From assembly GCF_020075495.1 (NCBI RefSeq), contig NZ_JABYQT010000004.1, positions 248,001-312,000 on the forward strand: a DNA stretch of 64,000 nt, given 5' to 3'. A program made the position numbers and the translations under genes. Below are positions 38,337-47,637 of this stretch, piece after piece. Within the stretch, counting starts at the first letter, position 1. Each line of letters opens with the position of its first letter. Below the pieces are notes generated by a model that was not told the DNA's origin, ran no database searches, and was given only the letters and a program-made list of their open reading frames with translations. Origin of the DNA: Vreelandella aquamarina. GTDB lineage: Bacteria > Pseudomonadota > Gammaproteobacteria > Pseudomonadales > Halomonadaceae.

Positions 38337-38505
38337 CAAACGTCCTCCGTGTCGTTAGGGATATATTAACCATGGCAAGCGTTTGGCATTCGGTCAAACG
38401 GGAGGTCTTGGATTGATCCAGAGCGCAATCGGCGGCTTGCCGTCTCCTCCTTCGAAGACACCGGTGGTATGTTGAAGGTCCATTTTCGAGGCGGCTTACC
38501 AAGCT

Positions 38506-39105
38506 ATGTCAAACCCTCTTCATAACACCTCTGACCATTGGCGCAATCGCTATCTGTTGATGCGCCACGGCCATAGCCAGGCAAACCAGCAGTGCCTGAT
38601 CATCAGCAGCCCCGAGCGGAGCATTGATGCCTTCGGGCTATCGGATACCGGCGAGCAGCAGCTGGCGAGCCTTGTGGATGCCTGGGCCTGGCCCGTTCCC
38701 ACACGGGTGGTGCACTCGGATTTTCTACGCACCACGCAGACCGCCGCCCGGGTGGCCAATGCCTTCGAATTGGCGATGAGCCCGGATCAACGTCTGCGCG
38801 AGCGGTTTTTCGGTGAGCTGGAGGGCGGCTCGGATGCGCGCTATCCGGATGTGTGGGCACTGGACGCTCAGAGCGCCGAGCACACTACCCATCGGGTAGA
38901 AGCGGTGAGTGCAGTGGCCGCACGCATGATGGCAGTGCTTGAGGAGTGGGAGCGGAAGGCGCAAGGCGAAACCATTCTGATCGTGAGCCACGGCGACCCG
39001 CTTCAGATACTGCTGACCGCGCTGGAAGGCAGGCCGCTCGCCCAGCACCGTGAGCAGCCCGCCCTGTTACCCGCCAGTATCACCCAAGTGGGCGGCGCGC
39101 CTTGA
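38506..39105 (+). CDS. Histidine phosphatase family protein
   Basis: A 199-residue phosphoglycerate-mutase-like phosphatase. The catalytic His is in LLMRHGHSQAN, the core Arg in HSDFLRTTQTA, the proton donor in RERFFGELEGG and the second His in ILIVSHGDPLQI. No signal peptide. The substrate is unknown; small phosphoesters are typical. It is convergent with the amino-acid transporter ATPase gene 11 bases away. Confidence 0.85.
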   Translation: MSNPLHNTSDHWRNRYLLMRHGHSQANQQCLIISSPERSIDAFGLSDTGEQQLASLVDAWAWPVPTRVVHSDFLRTTQTAARVANAFELAMSPDQRLRERFFGELEGGSDARYPDVWALDAQSAEHTTHRVEAVSAVAARMMAVLEEWERKAQGETILIVSHGDPLQILLTALEGRPLAQHREQPALLPASITQVGGAP

Positions 39106-39116
39106 GCGTTTGAGGA

Positions 39117-39893
39117 TCAGTGCCCCAGGATCTGGCTCAAGAACAGCTGGGTGCGTTCTGACTGCGGGTTATTGAAGAACGGCTCCGGCGCGTTTTCTTC
39201 GATGATCTGCCCCTGGTCCATGAAGATCACCCGGTCAGCGACGGTCTTGGCAAAGCCCATTTCGTGGGTCACGCACAGCATGGTCATGCCTTCCTCGGCA
39301 AGCTCGATCATGACGTCCAGTACTTCCTTGATCATCTCCGGGTCGAGCGCCGAGGTGGGTTCGTCGAACAGCATCACGTCCGGGTGCATGCATAGCGAGC
39401 GGGCAATCGCCACGCGCTGCTGCTGGCCGCCGGAGAGCTGGCCGGGGTACTTTTTCGCCTGCTCGGCAATGCGCACGCGTTCGAGATAGCGCATGGCCTG
39501 CTCTTCGGCTTCCCGGCGCGGCTTCTTCTGTACCCACATGGGCGCGATGCAGCAGTTCTCCAGCACCGTCAGGTGGGGGAACAGGTTGAAGTGCTGGAAC
39601 ACCATGCCGACACTTCTTCGAATCTGCTCGATGCGTTTCACGTCCTGGGTCAGCGGCACGCCGCCGACCACGATGTCGCCCTGCTGGTGCTCTTCAAGAT
39701 GATTGATGCAGCGAATCAGTGTCGATTTACCCGAGCCCGAGGGGCCGCAGATAACGATCCGCTCGCCGCGTTTCACTTCGAAATCGATATCACGCAGTAC
39801 GTGAAAGTCGCCGTACCACTTGTTGACGCCGCGCATTTCGACCATCAGGTCAGGGGTAGAGCTGCCTGGGGTATTGGTGGCTGCTTGTGTCAT
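39117..39893 (-). CDS. aapP: Polar amino-acid ABC transporter ATPase, AapP-like
   Basis: A 258-residue ATPase of the general L-amino-acid transporter. Walker [16 protein letters not shown]-loop [14 protein letters not shown], signature [15 protein letters not shown], Walker [15 protein letters not shown] and the switch His in CVTHEMGF are all present. The start is the ATG after AGGA; an in-frame TTG two codons upstream is possible. It is the last gene of aapJQMP. Confidence 0.95.
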   Translation of the reverse strand: MTQAATNTPGSSTPDLMVEMRGVNKWYGDFHVLRDIDFEVKRGERIVICGPSGSGKSTLIRCINHLEEHQQGDIVVGGVPLTQDVKRIEQIRRSVGMVFQHFNLFPHLTVLENCCIAPMWVQKKPRREAEEQAMRYLERVRIAEQAKKYPGQLSGGQQQRVAIARSLCMHPDVMLFDEPTSALDPEMIKEVLDVMIELAEEGMTMLCVTHEMGFAKTVADRVIFMDQGQIIEENAPEPFFNNPQSERTQLFLSQILGH

Positions 39894-39929
39894 AGTCAAA
39901 TCCTGCTCAAATTCTTGAAAAAAGCGACG

Positions 39930-41030
39930 TCAGCGCTTGTGGCCGGTGTTCAGCTTACGCTCCAGATACTGGCTGTAGCGCGACATGCTGAAACAGAAGA
40001 TCCAGAACACGAAGGCGGCAAACACGTAGCCTTCCAGCGAAAAGCCCAGCCAATTGGAGTCGGAAAGCGCCGCCTGCACGATCCCCAGCAGGTCGAATAG
40101 CCCGATGATCATCACAAGCGTCGTGTCCTTGAACAGCGAGATGAATGTATTGACGATGCCCGGAATCATCATCTTCAGCGCTTGGGGCAGAACGATCAGG
40201 CCCATGCGTTTCCAGTAGCTCATGCCCAGTGCAGCCGCTGCCTCTTCCTGGCCCTTGGGAATCGCCTGGAGTCCGCCACGAATCACCTCCGCCATGTAGG
40301 CGCTCTGGAACAGCGTCAGGCCGATCAGCGCCCGCACCAGGCGGTCTACGCTGATGCCCGAGGGCAGAAACAGCGGCAGCATTACCGAGGCCATGAACAG
40401 CACGGTGATCAGCGGCACCCCGCGCCAGAACTCGATGAAGATGACGCAGAAGCTCTTCACGATAGGCATGTTGGAGCGTCGCCCCAGGGCCAGCACGATG
40501 CCGATGGGCAGGGCGCCGATCATGCCTATTGAGGCGAGCAGCAGGGTCAGCATCAGGCCGCCCCAGCGGTGGGTGGGCACGCGGGGCAGGTCAAAGTAGC
40601 CGCCGTGCAGCAACACGTAGGCGGCAATCGGAAAGCCCACCAAGGCAAACACCGCCACCCAGCGCTTGAACGGCAGGCGCGGAATGGCAAGCCAGGCGAT
40701 CAGGGTGAAAAAACCGCCGAACACGATATTGGCCCGCCAGATCTCCGAACGCGGATACAGCCCGTAGATGAACTGGGTGAAGCGTGCGTTGACGAATACC
40801 CAGCAGGCGCCTTCCCGCGAGCAGTCGGCCCGTGTGGTGCCGATCCAGTCGGCGTTGATGAACGCCCACTGGATAGTAGGCACCAGCAGCAGATATAGAA
40901 CGTATAGCCCGACCAGGGTAAACAGCGTGTTGAGCGGGCCGCTGAACAGGTTGGCACGCAGCCAGGCCACCGGGCCCAGGGTATTACTAGGGGCCGGGCG
41001 CTGGTCGATCATGGTTTTATTGTGAATCAT
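39930..41030 (-). CDS. aapM: Polar amino-acid ABC transporter permease, AapM-like
   Basis: A 366-residue inner-membrane permease. It has the extra N-terminal membrane segments and a long periplasmic loop (RADCSREGACWVFVNARF) that are special to AapM, before the conserved permease core with the EAA-like motif QEEAAAALGMSYWKRMGLIV. GAGGA precedes the ATG. It pairs with AapQ to make the channel for a broad range of amino acids. Confidence 0.94.
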   Translation of the reverse strand: MIHNKTMIDQRPAPSNTLGPVAWLRANLFSGPLNTLFTLVGLYVLYLLLVPTIQWAFINADWIGTTRADCSREGACWVFVNARFTQFIYGLYPRSEIWRANIVFGGFFTLIAWLAIPRLPFKRWVAVFALVGFPIAAYVLLHGGYFDLPRVPTHRWGGLMLTLLLASIGMIGALPIGIVLALGRRSNMPIVKSFCVIFIEFWRGVPLITVLFMASVMLPLFLPSGISVDRLVRALIGLTLFQSAYMAEVIRGGLQAIPKGQEEAAAALGMSYWKRMGLIVLPQALKMMIPGIVNTFISLFKDTTLVMIIGLFDLLGIVQAALSDSNWLGFSLEGYVFAAFVFWIFCFSMSRYSQYLERKLNTGHKR

Positions 41031-41050
41031 AAAGCTATCCTCACCGGTGC

Positions 41051-42241
41051 CTAGCGCTCGACCAGCGCCACGCGGGCGTTGAACCAGTTCATGAACATGG
41101 AAACCAGCAGGCTGATGGTCAGGTATACCGCCATGGTCATGGCGATCACCTCGATGGCCTGACCCGTCTGGTTGAGCGTGGTGCCGGCAAACACGGAGAC
41201 CAGATCGGGGTAGCCGATGGCCGTGGCAAGCGATGAGTTCTTGATCAGGTTCAGGTACTGACTGGTCAGCGGCGGAATGATCACCCGCAGCGCCTGGGGA
41301 ATCACCACCAGGCGCAGCACCAGGTTGCGCGGCAGGCTGAGCGCCTGGGCGGCTTCGGTCTGGCCGTGGGAAATCGCCTGAATGCCGGAGCGCACGATTT
41401 CGGCAATGAACGCGGCGGTATAGATCGAAAGCGCCATCCACAGGGCCAGAAACTCCGGAATCACGGTAAAACCGCCGCGGAAGTTGAAGCCACGCAGTTC
41501 CGGCACATCCCAGGTAATCGGCACGCCGGTGGCGACCGTGATTAAAAGCGGCAGCCCCAGAATCAGCACAAGCGATATCCAGCCGGCGGGAATACGCTTG
41601 CCGGTGGCCTCCTGGCGGCGCTTGTTCCAGACACACAGCGCGATGCTTGCACCGATTGCCACAATGAACGCCGCAGGAATCAGCCCGAAGCCGGATTCGA
41701 ACAGCGGCTCGGGCAGATACAGACCACGCACGTTGAGAAAGATCACCTCGCCAAAGGCCATGCTGTCCCGAGCGCTTGGCAGGGCGCGCAGCACGGCGAA
41801 GTACCAGAAGAAGATCTGCAGCAGCAGTGGAATGTTGCGAAAGGTTTCGATATAGGCCGTGGCCATCCTGGCCAGCAGCCAGTTGGGCGACAGGCGGGCA
41901 ATGCCGACGATAAAGCCGATCAGCGTGGCCGCAAGAACGCCCAACCCGCCCACCAGCAGGGTATTGAGCAAGCCCACCAGAAAGGTGCGCCCGTAGGTCG
42001 CCTGGGAAGAGTAGTCGATCAGGCTTTGCACGATGCCAAAGCCTGCAGTGTTATTCAAAAAGCCAAAACCTGTCGTGATACCCCGAGCAGACAGGTTGTC
42101 CTGAACGTTACCCACGATATACAGCAGGAATACGGCAACAGCGGCGGTCAGCAGCAGTTGAAAAACAAGCGCGCGCTTAGCGCGGTCTCGCCAGAACGGT
42201 GGCTTGTGGCCAGCGGGGCGAGCGTTGGGTCTTACGGACAT
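41051..42241 (-). CDS. aapQ: Polar amino-acid ABC transporter permease, AapQ-like
   Basis: A 396-residue permease. The AapQ-type N terminus with GNVQDNLSARGITTGFGFL is followed by a hydrophilic insertion and the permease core with EAA-like QTEAAQALSLPRNLVLRLVV. The chosen ATG follows GGAGACG; a longer in-frame start would add 20 residues with no ribosome-binding site. It is 20 bases from aapM. Confidence 0.94.
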   Translation of the reverse strand: MSVRPNARPAGHKPPFWRDRAKRALVFQLLLTAAVAVFLLYIVGNVQDNLSARGITTGFGFLNNTAGFGIVQSLIDYSSQATYGRTFLVGLLNTLLVGGLGVLAATLIGFIVGIARLSPNWLLARMATAYIETFRNIPLLLQIFFWYFAVLRALPSARDSMAFGEVIFLNVRGLYLPEPLFESGFGLIPAAFIVAIGASIALCVWNKRRQEATGKRIPAGWISLVLILGLPLLITVATGVPITWDVPELRGFNFRGGFTVIPEFLALWMALSIYTAAFIAEIVRSGIQAISHGQTEAAQALSLPRNLVLRLVVIPQALRVIIPPLTSQYLNLIKNSSLATAIGYPDLVSVFAGTTLNQTGQAIEVIAMTMAVYLTISLLVSMFMNWFNARVALVER

Positions 42242-42329
42242 GGGTGGCGTCTCCGCTACACGGAAGGTCGAACAGATGGCCCGCCGGTGCTTGCCTGGCA
42301 AGCACGGCGGGCCGGGTCAAGCGAGACGC

Positions 42330-43349
42330 TTAGCGAATCGGCGGGGCGTAGTGGAAGCCACCCTGATTCCACAGCGCGTTGACACCGCGCTCGATCTCGA
42401 GCGGTGAATCCATGCCGACGTTGCGATCAAAGCTTTCGGCGTAGTTACCCACCTGGCTGATGATGTTGTAAGCCCAGTCGGCCTCAAGGCCCATGCCTTC
42501 GCCGTAGTTGCCGTCCTGGCCCAGCAGGCGGGCGATATCGGGGTTTTCGGAGCTGGTCATTTCGTCGACGTTTTCGCTGGTCACGCCGTACTCTTCAGCA
42601 TTGAGCATGGCAAACAGCGACCACTTGACGATATTGAACCAGGTGTCGTCGCCCTGGCGCACGACCGGTCCCAGCGGTTCCTTGGAGATGATATCGGGGA
42701 GAATGACCGCGCCGTTCGGGTCATCCAGTTGAATACGCAGGGCCGCCAGCTGCGAGGTATCCGAAGTCAGCACGTCACAGCGGCCAGATTGGAAGCCACC
42801 CACGGTCTGCTCGGAGGTATCAAATACGATGGGATCGAATTCCATGTCGTTGGCACGGAAGTAATCGGCCACGTTGAGTTCGGTGGTGGTACCGCTCTGG
42901 ATACAGATCGCCGCACCGTCCAGCTCGTCGGCACCGCTGATGCCCAGATCACGGCTGACCATGAAGCCGATACCGTCGTAGAAGGTCACGCCGGCAAAGT
43001 TCAGGCCCAGTGTGGTGTCGCGGGTGGTGGTCCAGGTGGTGTTACGCGAGAGCACATCGATCTCGCCGGACTGCAGCGCGGTGAAGCGCTCGACGGCGTT
43101 GAGGGAAATATAGTTTACGGCATCGGCGTCGCCCAGCACGGCCGCGGCAACCGCGCGGCAGACATCGACATCCAGGCCTTGCCAGTTGCCGTCACCATCG
43201 GGGGCGGAGAAGCCCGGCAGGCCATCGCTGACGCCACACTGCACGGCGCCGCGTTCAACGGTATCTTCAAGGGTGGCGGCGTTGGCCGCACCGGTCAGTG
43301 TAAGTGCACCTGCAGAGGCCAGTAGTAACCAATGTTTCTTGTTCAGCAT
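42330..43349 (-). CDS. aapJ: Polar amino-acid ABC transporter substrate-binding protein, AapJ-like (copy 1)
   Basis: A 339-residue periplasmic binding protein with a Sec signal ending near AANAA. The mature protein starts TLEDTVERGAVQCGVSDG and has CRAVAAAVLGD, SRNTTWTTTRDT and the late IARLLGQDGNYGEGMGL, typical of AapJ. It binds amino acids for the AapQMP permease. It lies 88 bases before aapQ. A sigma-54 promoter directly upstream means it probably leads the nitrogen-controlled transcript aapJQMP. Confidence 0.95.
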   Translation of the reverse strand: MLNKKHWLLLASAGALTLTGAANAATLEDTVERGAVQCGVSDGLPGFSAPDGDGNWQGLDVDVCRAVAAAVLGDADAVNYISLNAVERFTALQSGEIDVLSRNTTWTTTRDTTLGLNFAGVTFYDGIGFMVSRDLGISGADELDGAAICIQSGTTTELNVADYFRANDMEFDPIVFDTSEQTVGGFQSGRCDVLTSDTSQLAALRIQLDDPNGAVILPDIISKEPLGPVVRQGDDTWFNIVKWSLFAMLNAEEYGVTSENVDEMTSSENPDIARLLGQDGNYGEGMGLEADWAYNIISQVGNYAESFDRNVGMDSPLEIERGVNALWNQGGFHYAPPIR

Positions 43350-43407
43350 GGTAATTCCCTTCCTCGATTAATATTGTTATGCATGCAAAGGCATGACACA
43401 TAAAGCT

Positions 43408-43423
43408 AGCAAGGAAGGTGCCA
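43408..43423 (-). promoter_or_regulatory. Sigma-54 promoter of aapJQMP
   Basis: Read on the minus strand: TGGCACCTTCCTTGCT, a full match to TGGCACS-N4-TTGCW. It lies about 60 bases before aapJ copy 1, between the two binding-protein genes. Confidence 0.85.
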
Positions 43424-43502
43424 ACATGGGTACAGCGCTATATTCAGCGCTTTTCAACGCAAAACGACCGTATGCCTACGAAAGTTCAGGTGCAAAAACG
43501 TG

Positions 43503-43542
43503 AAAACGGTTATCGCATGCTCTTTTATGGTGCGATAACCGT
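43503..43542 (-). terminator. Rho-independent terminator after aapJ copy 2
   Basis: Read on the minus strand: a perfect 12-bp stem, ACGGTTATCGCA / TGCGATAACCGT, followed by TTTT. It ends the transcript of the upstream binding-protein gene before the sigma-54 promoter of aapJ copy 1. Confidence 0.85.
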
Positions 43543-43576
43543 CAGACAGGCGGAAATAGAAGAGTCGAAACAGCGT

Positions 43577-44587
43577 TTAACGAATGGGCGGGGCGTACTG
43601 AATGCCGCCATCTTTCCACAAGGCGTTCAGGCCGCGGGCGATCTTGATATCGGAATCTGCGCCGACGTTGCGGTCGAACATTTCGGCGTAGTTACCCACT
43701 TGCTTGACGATCTGATAAGCCCAGTCGTCATTGAGTCCCATGCCTTCACCAAAATTGCCGTCCTGGCCGAGCAGGCGGGCGATGTCCGGGTTGTCGGAAT
43801 CGGCATGTTCATCGATATTGTGGCTCGAAACGCCCAGTTCTTCGGCATTGAGCATGGCAAACAGCGACCATTTCACGATGTTGAACCACTGATCGTCGCC
43901 CTGGCGCACGGCGGGGCCCAGCGGCTCCTTGGAGATGATCTCGGGCAGCACCACCGCCATGTCAGGGTTCGCCAGCTGCATGCGCTGAGCATACAGTTGC
44001 GAGGCATCGGAGCTTAGCACGTCACAGCGTCCGGCTTCGAAACCGGCAATCGACTGCTCGGGGGAGTCAAACACCACCGCGTCATAGCGCATGTCGTTGA
44101 TGCGGAAGTAGTCGGAAAGGTTCAGCTCGCTGGTGGTGCCGGACTGGGTGCACACCGCCGCACCATCCAGCTCTTCGGCGCTTTGTACGCCCAGATCGCT
44201 TGCCACCATGAAGGTCTGGCCATCGTAGTAGCTCACCCCGGTAAAGTGCATGCCCTGGGTGGTGTCGCGGCTGGACGTCCAGGTCGTGGTGCGCGAGAGC
44301 ACGTCCACTTCGCCGGACTGCAGGGCGGTAAAGCGCTCGACGGAATCGAGCGGTACGAAATCGACCTTGCCGGCGTCGCCAAGGGCGGCGGCGGCAATTG
44401 CCCGGCAAACGTCGGTATCCAGGCCACGATACGTATCGTTATCGTCCAGTGAGGAGAAGCCAGGCTGGGCGGCGTTCACCCCGCAGCGCACGCTATCACG
44501 AGACTGCACCGTTTCAAGGGTGGTGCCCAGGGCAACCGCCGGGGCCAGGGCGCATGCGCCAACGCTTAACCATTTAAGGATTTTCAT
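43577..44587 (-). CDS. aapJ: Polar amino-acid ABC transporter substrate-binding protein, AapJ-like (copy 2)
   Basis: A 336-residue paralogue of the adjacent AapJ, with a Sec signal followed by TLETVQSRDSVRCGVNAAQP. It shares the blocks DVCRAIAAAALGDAGKV, TTTWTSSRDTTQGM and IARLLGQDGNFGEGMGL, but diverges in the parts that line the ligand cleft. It is separated from copy 1 by its own terminator, so it is expressed as a single gene. It probably offers a second specificity to the same AapQMP permease. The promoter was not recognised in the short gap upstream, which also holds the speE terminator. Confidence 0.93.
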   Translation of the reverse strand: MKILKWLSVGACALAPAVALGTTLETVQSRDSVRCGVNAAQPGFSSLDDNDTYRGLDTDVCRAIAAAALGDAGKVDFVPLDSVERFTALQSGEVDVLSRTTTWTSSRDTTQGMHFTGVSYYDGQTFMVASDLGVQSAEELDGAAVCTQSGTTSELNLSDYFRINDMRYDAVVFDSPEQSIAGFEAGRCDVLSSDASQLYAQRMQLANPDMAVVLPEIISKEPLGPAVRQGDDQWFNIVKWSLFAMLNAEELGVSSHNIDEHADSDNPDIARLLGQDGNFGEGMGLNDDWAYQIVKQVGNYAEMFDRNVGADSDIKIARGLNALWKDGGIQYAPPIR

Positions 44588-44610
44588 TGTTAATTCCTTG
44601 GTGATGACAC

Positions 44611-44637
44611 AAAAAAGGCCGAGCAGTGCCCGGCCTT
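44611..44637 (-). terminator. Rho-independent terminator of hemE-speE
   Basis: Read on the minus strand: AAGGCCG / CGGCCTT stem followed by six T. It is placed 30 to 60 bases after the speE stop and just before the second aapJ gene. Confidence 0.85.
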
Positions 44638-44669
44638 CATCGCTTGCTGGCGCGCTATTCAGTCAGACG

Positions 44670-45530
44670 TCAGCCGAACGCCTTGCGCATGAACGGCGGC
44701 AGTGCCAGGGCGCCCCGGTGGGCATCCACTGTGTAGTACTGTAGCGGCATTTCGTGGCCAGCGGCAGCCTCTTCGCGGAAGGTTTCCACGTTGGTGCCTT
44801 TACCGGCCAGTGTCACGCTCCACCAGCCGGAAGGATAGACCGGCTGGGGGAAGGGCAGTGTAGCGACGCTGTCGAACCCGGCTTCGCGCATGTCGTGGCG
44901 CAGCTCGCGAATGATCGAGCCGCTGTGATAAAGCGGTGATTCGCTCTGCTGGACCATCACGCCGTCGGCTTTCAGGATGCGGTGGCAGCGCTTCAGAAAA
45001 TCGGTCTTGAACAGCCCCTCGGCAGGCCCCACCGGGTCGGTGGAGTCGATGATCAGCACGTCGATGCTTTCATCCGCGGCGTCATCCACCCACTTCACGC
45101 CATCAGCGAACAAAAGCTCCGCGCGTGGGTCGTCGTTGGCTTCCACCAGTGCCGGGAAGAAGCGCTCGGCGGCCTTGGTCACTTCCTCGTCGATATCGAT
45201 CTGGGTGACCTTCTCGACGCCCGGATGGCGCAAAACTTCCTTCAGCGTGCCGCAGTCGCCGCCGCCGATGATCACCACGCGCTTGGGCGCGGGGTGGGTA
45301 AACAGCGCCGGGTGGGCAATCATTTCGTGATACAGGAAGTTGTCGCGGTCGGTGAGCATCACGCAGCCGTCGAGCACCATCAGGTTGCCGTAGGTCTCGG
45401 TGGCGTACACCTCCAGGTGCTGGTACTCGCTCTGCACGTCCAACAGCTTCTCAGAGACCTTCAGCGAGAAGGCGCTGCCGTGGCTATCGAAGACTTCGGT
45501 AAACCACTGGTCGTCGCGTAATTCGCTCAT
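44670..45530 (-). CDS. speE: Polyamine aminopropyltransferase (spermidine synthase)
   Basis: A 286-residue spermidine synthase that transfers aminopropyl from decarboxylated SAM to putrescine. Motifs: MLTDRDNFLYHEMIAHPALF, the SAM-binding VVIIGGGDCGTLKEVLRHP, and the catalytic Asp region VLIIDSTDPVGPAEGLF. The ATG overlaps the hemE stop by one base (TGATG), so the genes are translationally coupled. speD is not in the window. Confidence 0.95.
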   Translation of the reverse strand: MSELRDDQWFTEVFDSHGSAFSLKVSEKLLDVQSEYQHLEVYATETYGNLMVLDGCVMLTDRDNFLYHEMIAHPALFTHPAPKRVVIIGGGDCGTLKEVLRHPGVEKVTQIDIDEEVTKAAERFFPALVEANDDPRAELLFADGVKWVDDAADESIDVLIIDSTDPVGPAEGLFKTDFLKRCHRILKADGVMVQQSESPLYHSGSIIRELRHDMREAGFDSVATLPFPQPVYPSGWWSVTLAGKGTNVETFREEAAAGHEMPLQYYTVDAHRGALALPPFMRKAFG

Positions 45531-46642
45531 CAATGGGCTCCTGAGAAAGAGGGGTTGGAGTTGGTTGGAATGCCCTGGTGGTACTGCGGGCTCAGCTCGT
45601 GCAGCGCTTCCATGAAGGCGGTGACGTTATCCGGGTTGGTGAACTGGCTGATGCCGTGGCCCAGGTTGAACACGTGGCCCGGGCCATGGCCGTAGCTCTC
45701 CAGCACGCGGGCCACTTCGGCGCGAATGGCCGACGGGCGGGCAAACAGCACGTTGGGGTCCAGGTTGCCCTGCAGCGCCACCTTGTGGCCCACGCGGTCG
45801 CGGGCGTTGGAAAGTTCGGTCGACCAGTCGATGCCGAGGGCGTCGGCACCGGCGCAGGCGATATGCTCGAGCCACTGGCCACCGTTCTTGGTGAACAGGA
45901 TCACCGGTACGCGGCGCCCGTCGTGCTCGCGGATCAGGCCGGAGACGATCTGCTCCATGTAGCGCAGCGAGAACTCAAGGTACGCAGGCGTTGATAGCGC
46001 GCCGCCCCAGGTATCGAAAATCTGCACCGCCTGGGCGCCTGCGCGAATCTGGGCGTTCAGGTAGTCGGTCACTGACTGCGCCAGGGTGTCCAGCAACTGG
46101 TGCATGGTATCCGGCGTGTCGTAGAGCATGGTTTTCAGGTGGCGGAAATCCTTGCTGGAGCCGCCTTCCACCATGTAGGTCGCCAGCGTCCAGGGGCTGC
46201 CCGAAAAGCCGATCAACGGCATGCGCCCGTTCAGCTCGCGGCGGATGGTAGAGACGGCGCGCATCACGTAATCCAGGTCGCGCTCGGCGTCGGGTACGCT
46301 GAGCGCGGCCACTTCCTCGGCGGTGCGCACGGTCTTGCGAAACTTGGGGCCTTCGCCGGTTTCAAAATAGAGCCCGAGGCCCATGGCATCCGGAATGGTC
46401 AAAATGTCCGAAAACAGGATGGCAGCGTCCAGCGGGTAGCGCTCGAGCGGCTGCAGGGTAACCTCGCAGGCCAGGTCGTGGTTGCGGCACAGGTCCATGA
46501 AGCTGCCCGCATCGGCGCGGCTGGCGCGGTACTCGGGCAGGTAGCGGCCCGCTTGACGCATCATCCACACTGGTGTGCGGTCGACGGGCTGGCGCGCCAG
46601 GGCGCGGAGAAAACGATCGTTTTGCAAAGGTGTGGGGGTCAT
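45530..46642 (-). CDS. hemE: Uroporphyrinogen decarboxylase
   Basis: Decarboxylates uroporphyrinogen III to coproporphyrinogen III in heme synthesis. The hallmark [17 protein letters not shown] is near the N terminus, with [13 protein letters not shown] and the later [16 protein letters not shown]. 370 residues; the ATG giving MTPTPLQ is preferred over an in-frame GTG two codons earlier. It precedes and is coupled to speE. The divergent gene is ribA; a 16-base perfect palindrome sits between them. Confidence 0.96.
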   Translation of the reverse strand: MTPTPLQNDRFLRALARQPVDRTPVWMMRQAGRYLPEYRASRADAGSFMDLCRNHDLACEVTLQPLERYPLDAAILFSDILTIPDAMGLGLYFETGEGPKFRKTVRTAEEVAALSVPDAERDLDYVMRAVSTIRRELNGRMPLIGFSGSPWTLATYMVEGGSSKDFRHLKTMLYDTPDTMHQLLDTLAQSVTDYLNAQIRAGAQAVQIFDTWGGALSTPAYLEFSLRYMEQIVSGLIREHDGRRVPVILFTKNGGQWLEHIACAGADALGIDWSTELSNARDRVGHKVALQGNLDPNVLFARPSAIRAEVARVLESYGHGPGHVFNLGHGISQFTNPDNVTAFMEALHELSPQYHQGIPTNSNPSFSGAH

Positions 46643-46717
46643 AAACACTCGCCCTTGGGAAATATGCCCGCATCATACGCAACAACGTAGTCGGGAAACG
46701 TGACTGGGGAACCGAAT

Positions 46718-46733
46718 AAGTACAATTGTACTT
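46718..46733. promoter_or_regulatory. Perfect 16-base palindrome between hemE and ribA
   Basis: AAGTACAATTGTACTT, fully self-complementary, in the 232-base divergent promoter region. It is operator-like, but I cannot match it to a known regulator. Confidence 0.5.
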
Positions 46734-46874
46734 GAAATTGCAAGCGATGATGTCCCTTGCTTTCTCACCCAAGCCGCCGCCGGCTGTCGTGAGCTCATGG
46801 CGACTTCCTGATAGACTGTGCGCCTTTTCAATATTGTTGTGGTTAACTGGTTTGGTTAATCTGCGAGGTAACCC

Positions 46875-47510
46875 GTGACCATTCGCTTCATTGCCGCTTC
46901 CCGGCTGCCCACCCCCTGGGCCACGTTCACCATGCACGGTTTCGAAGATGACGCGACCGGCAAGGACCATATCGCGCTGACGCTGGGTGATGTCAGTACC
47001 GCGGATCCGGTACTCGGGCGCGTTCACTCCGAGTGCCTGACCGGCGATGCGCTGTTCTCCATGCGCTGCGACTGTGGCTACCAGTTGCAGGAGGCGCTCA
47101 AGCGTATTGCCGAAGAGGGGCGCGGCGTGCTGCTTTACCTGCGCCAGGAAGGGCGGGGAATCGGACTCTTGAACAAGATTCGCGCCTACCACCTGCAGGA
47201 TCAGGGAGCGGATACGGTGGAGGCCAACGAGCAGCTCGGCTTTGGTGCCGACATGCGCCGTTATGATCTATGCGTACCGATGCTTGACCACCTGGGCGTG
47301 ACCGCGCTCAAACTCATGACCAACAACCCCCGCAAGGTGGATGCGCTGACCCGTGACGGCGTCAACGTGGTCGAGCGGCTGCCCATCACCACCGGCCTCA
47401 ACCCGCACAACGAACAGTACCTGGCCACCAAGGCCGGCAAACTTGGCCACATGATGGCGCTGGGTGACTTCACCCAGGCAAGTGACGTGGATATCGAGCG
47501 AAAAGGCTGA
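46875..47510 (+). CDS. ribA: GTP cyclohydrolase II
   Basis: A 211-residue enzyme that opens GTP for riboflavin synthesis. The zinc ligands are in [35 protein letters not shown] and the late [15 protein letters not shown] are the GTP-binding blocks. It starts at GTG, preceded by GAGG. Stand-alone RibA, not fused to RibB. No FMN riboswitch was seen upstream. Confidence 0.96.
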   Translation: MTIRFIAASRLPTPWATFTMHGFEDDATGKDHIALTLGDVSTADPVLGRVHSECLTGDALFSMRCDCGYQLQEALKRIAEEGRGVLLYLRQEGRGIGLLNKIRAYHLQDQGADTVEANEQLGFGADMRRYDLCVPMLDHLGVTALKLMTNNPRKVDALTRDGVNVVERLPITTGLNPHNEQYLATKAGKLGHMMALGDFTQASDVDIERKG

Positions 47511-47637
47511 AAAATACGCGTTAATGCGGTCAAAACCCCGCAAACTTGCTTTTTCTTAAACGTATTTGTCTAGCGTCTGAGCTATGTTGAATGATGGCAG
47601 GACGCTAACCAAGGCATTACGTTAAGGAGAAGCGACG

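Noticed and set aside
46649..46874. FMN riboswitch upstream of ribA
   Set aside because: No RFN-like conserved blocks are visible; the only notable feature is the 16-base palindrome.
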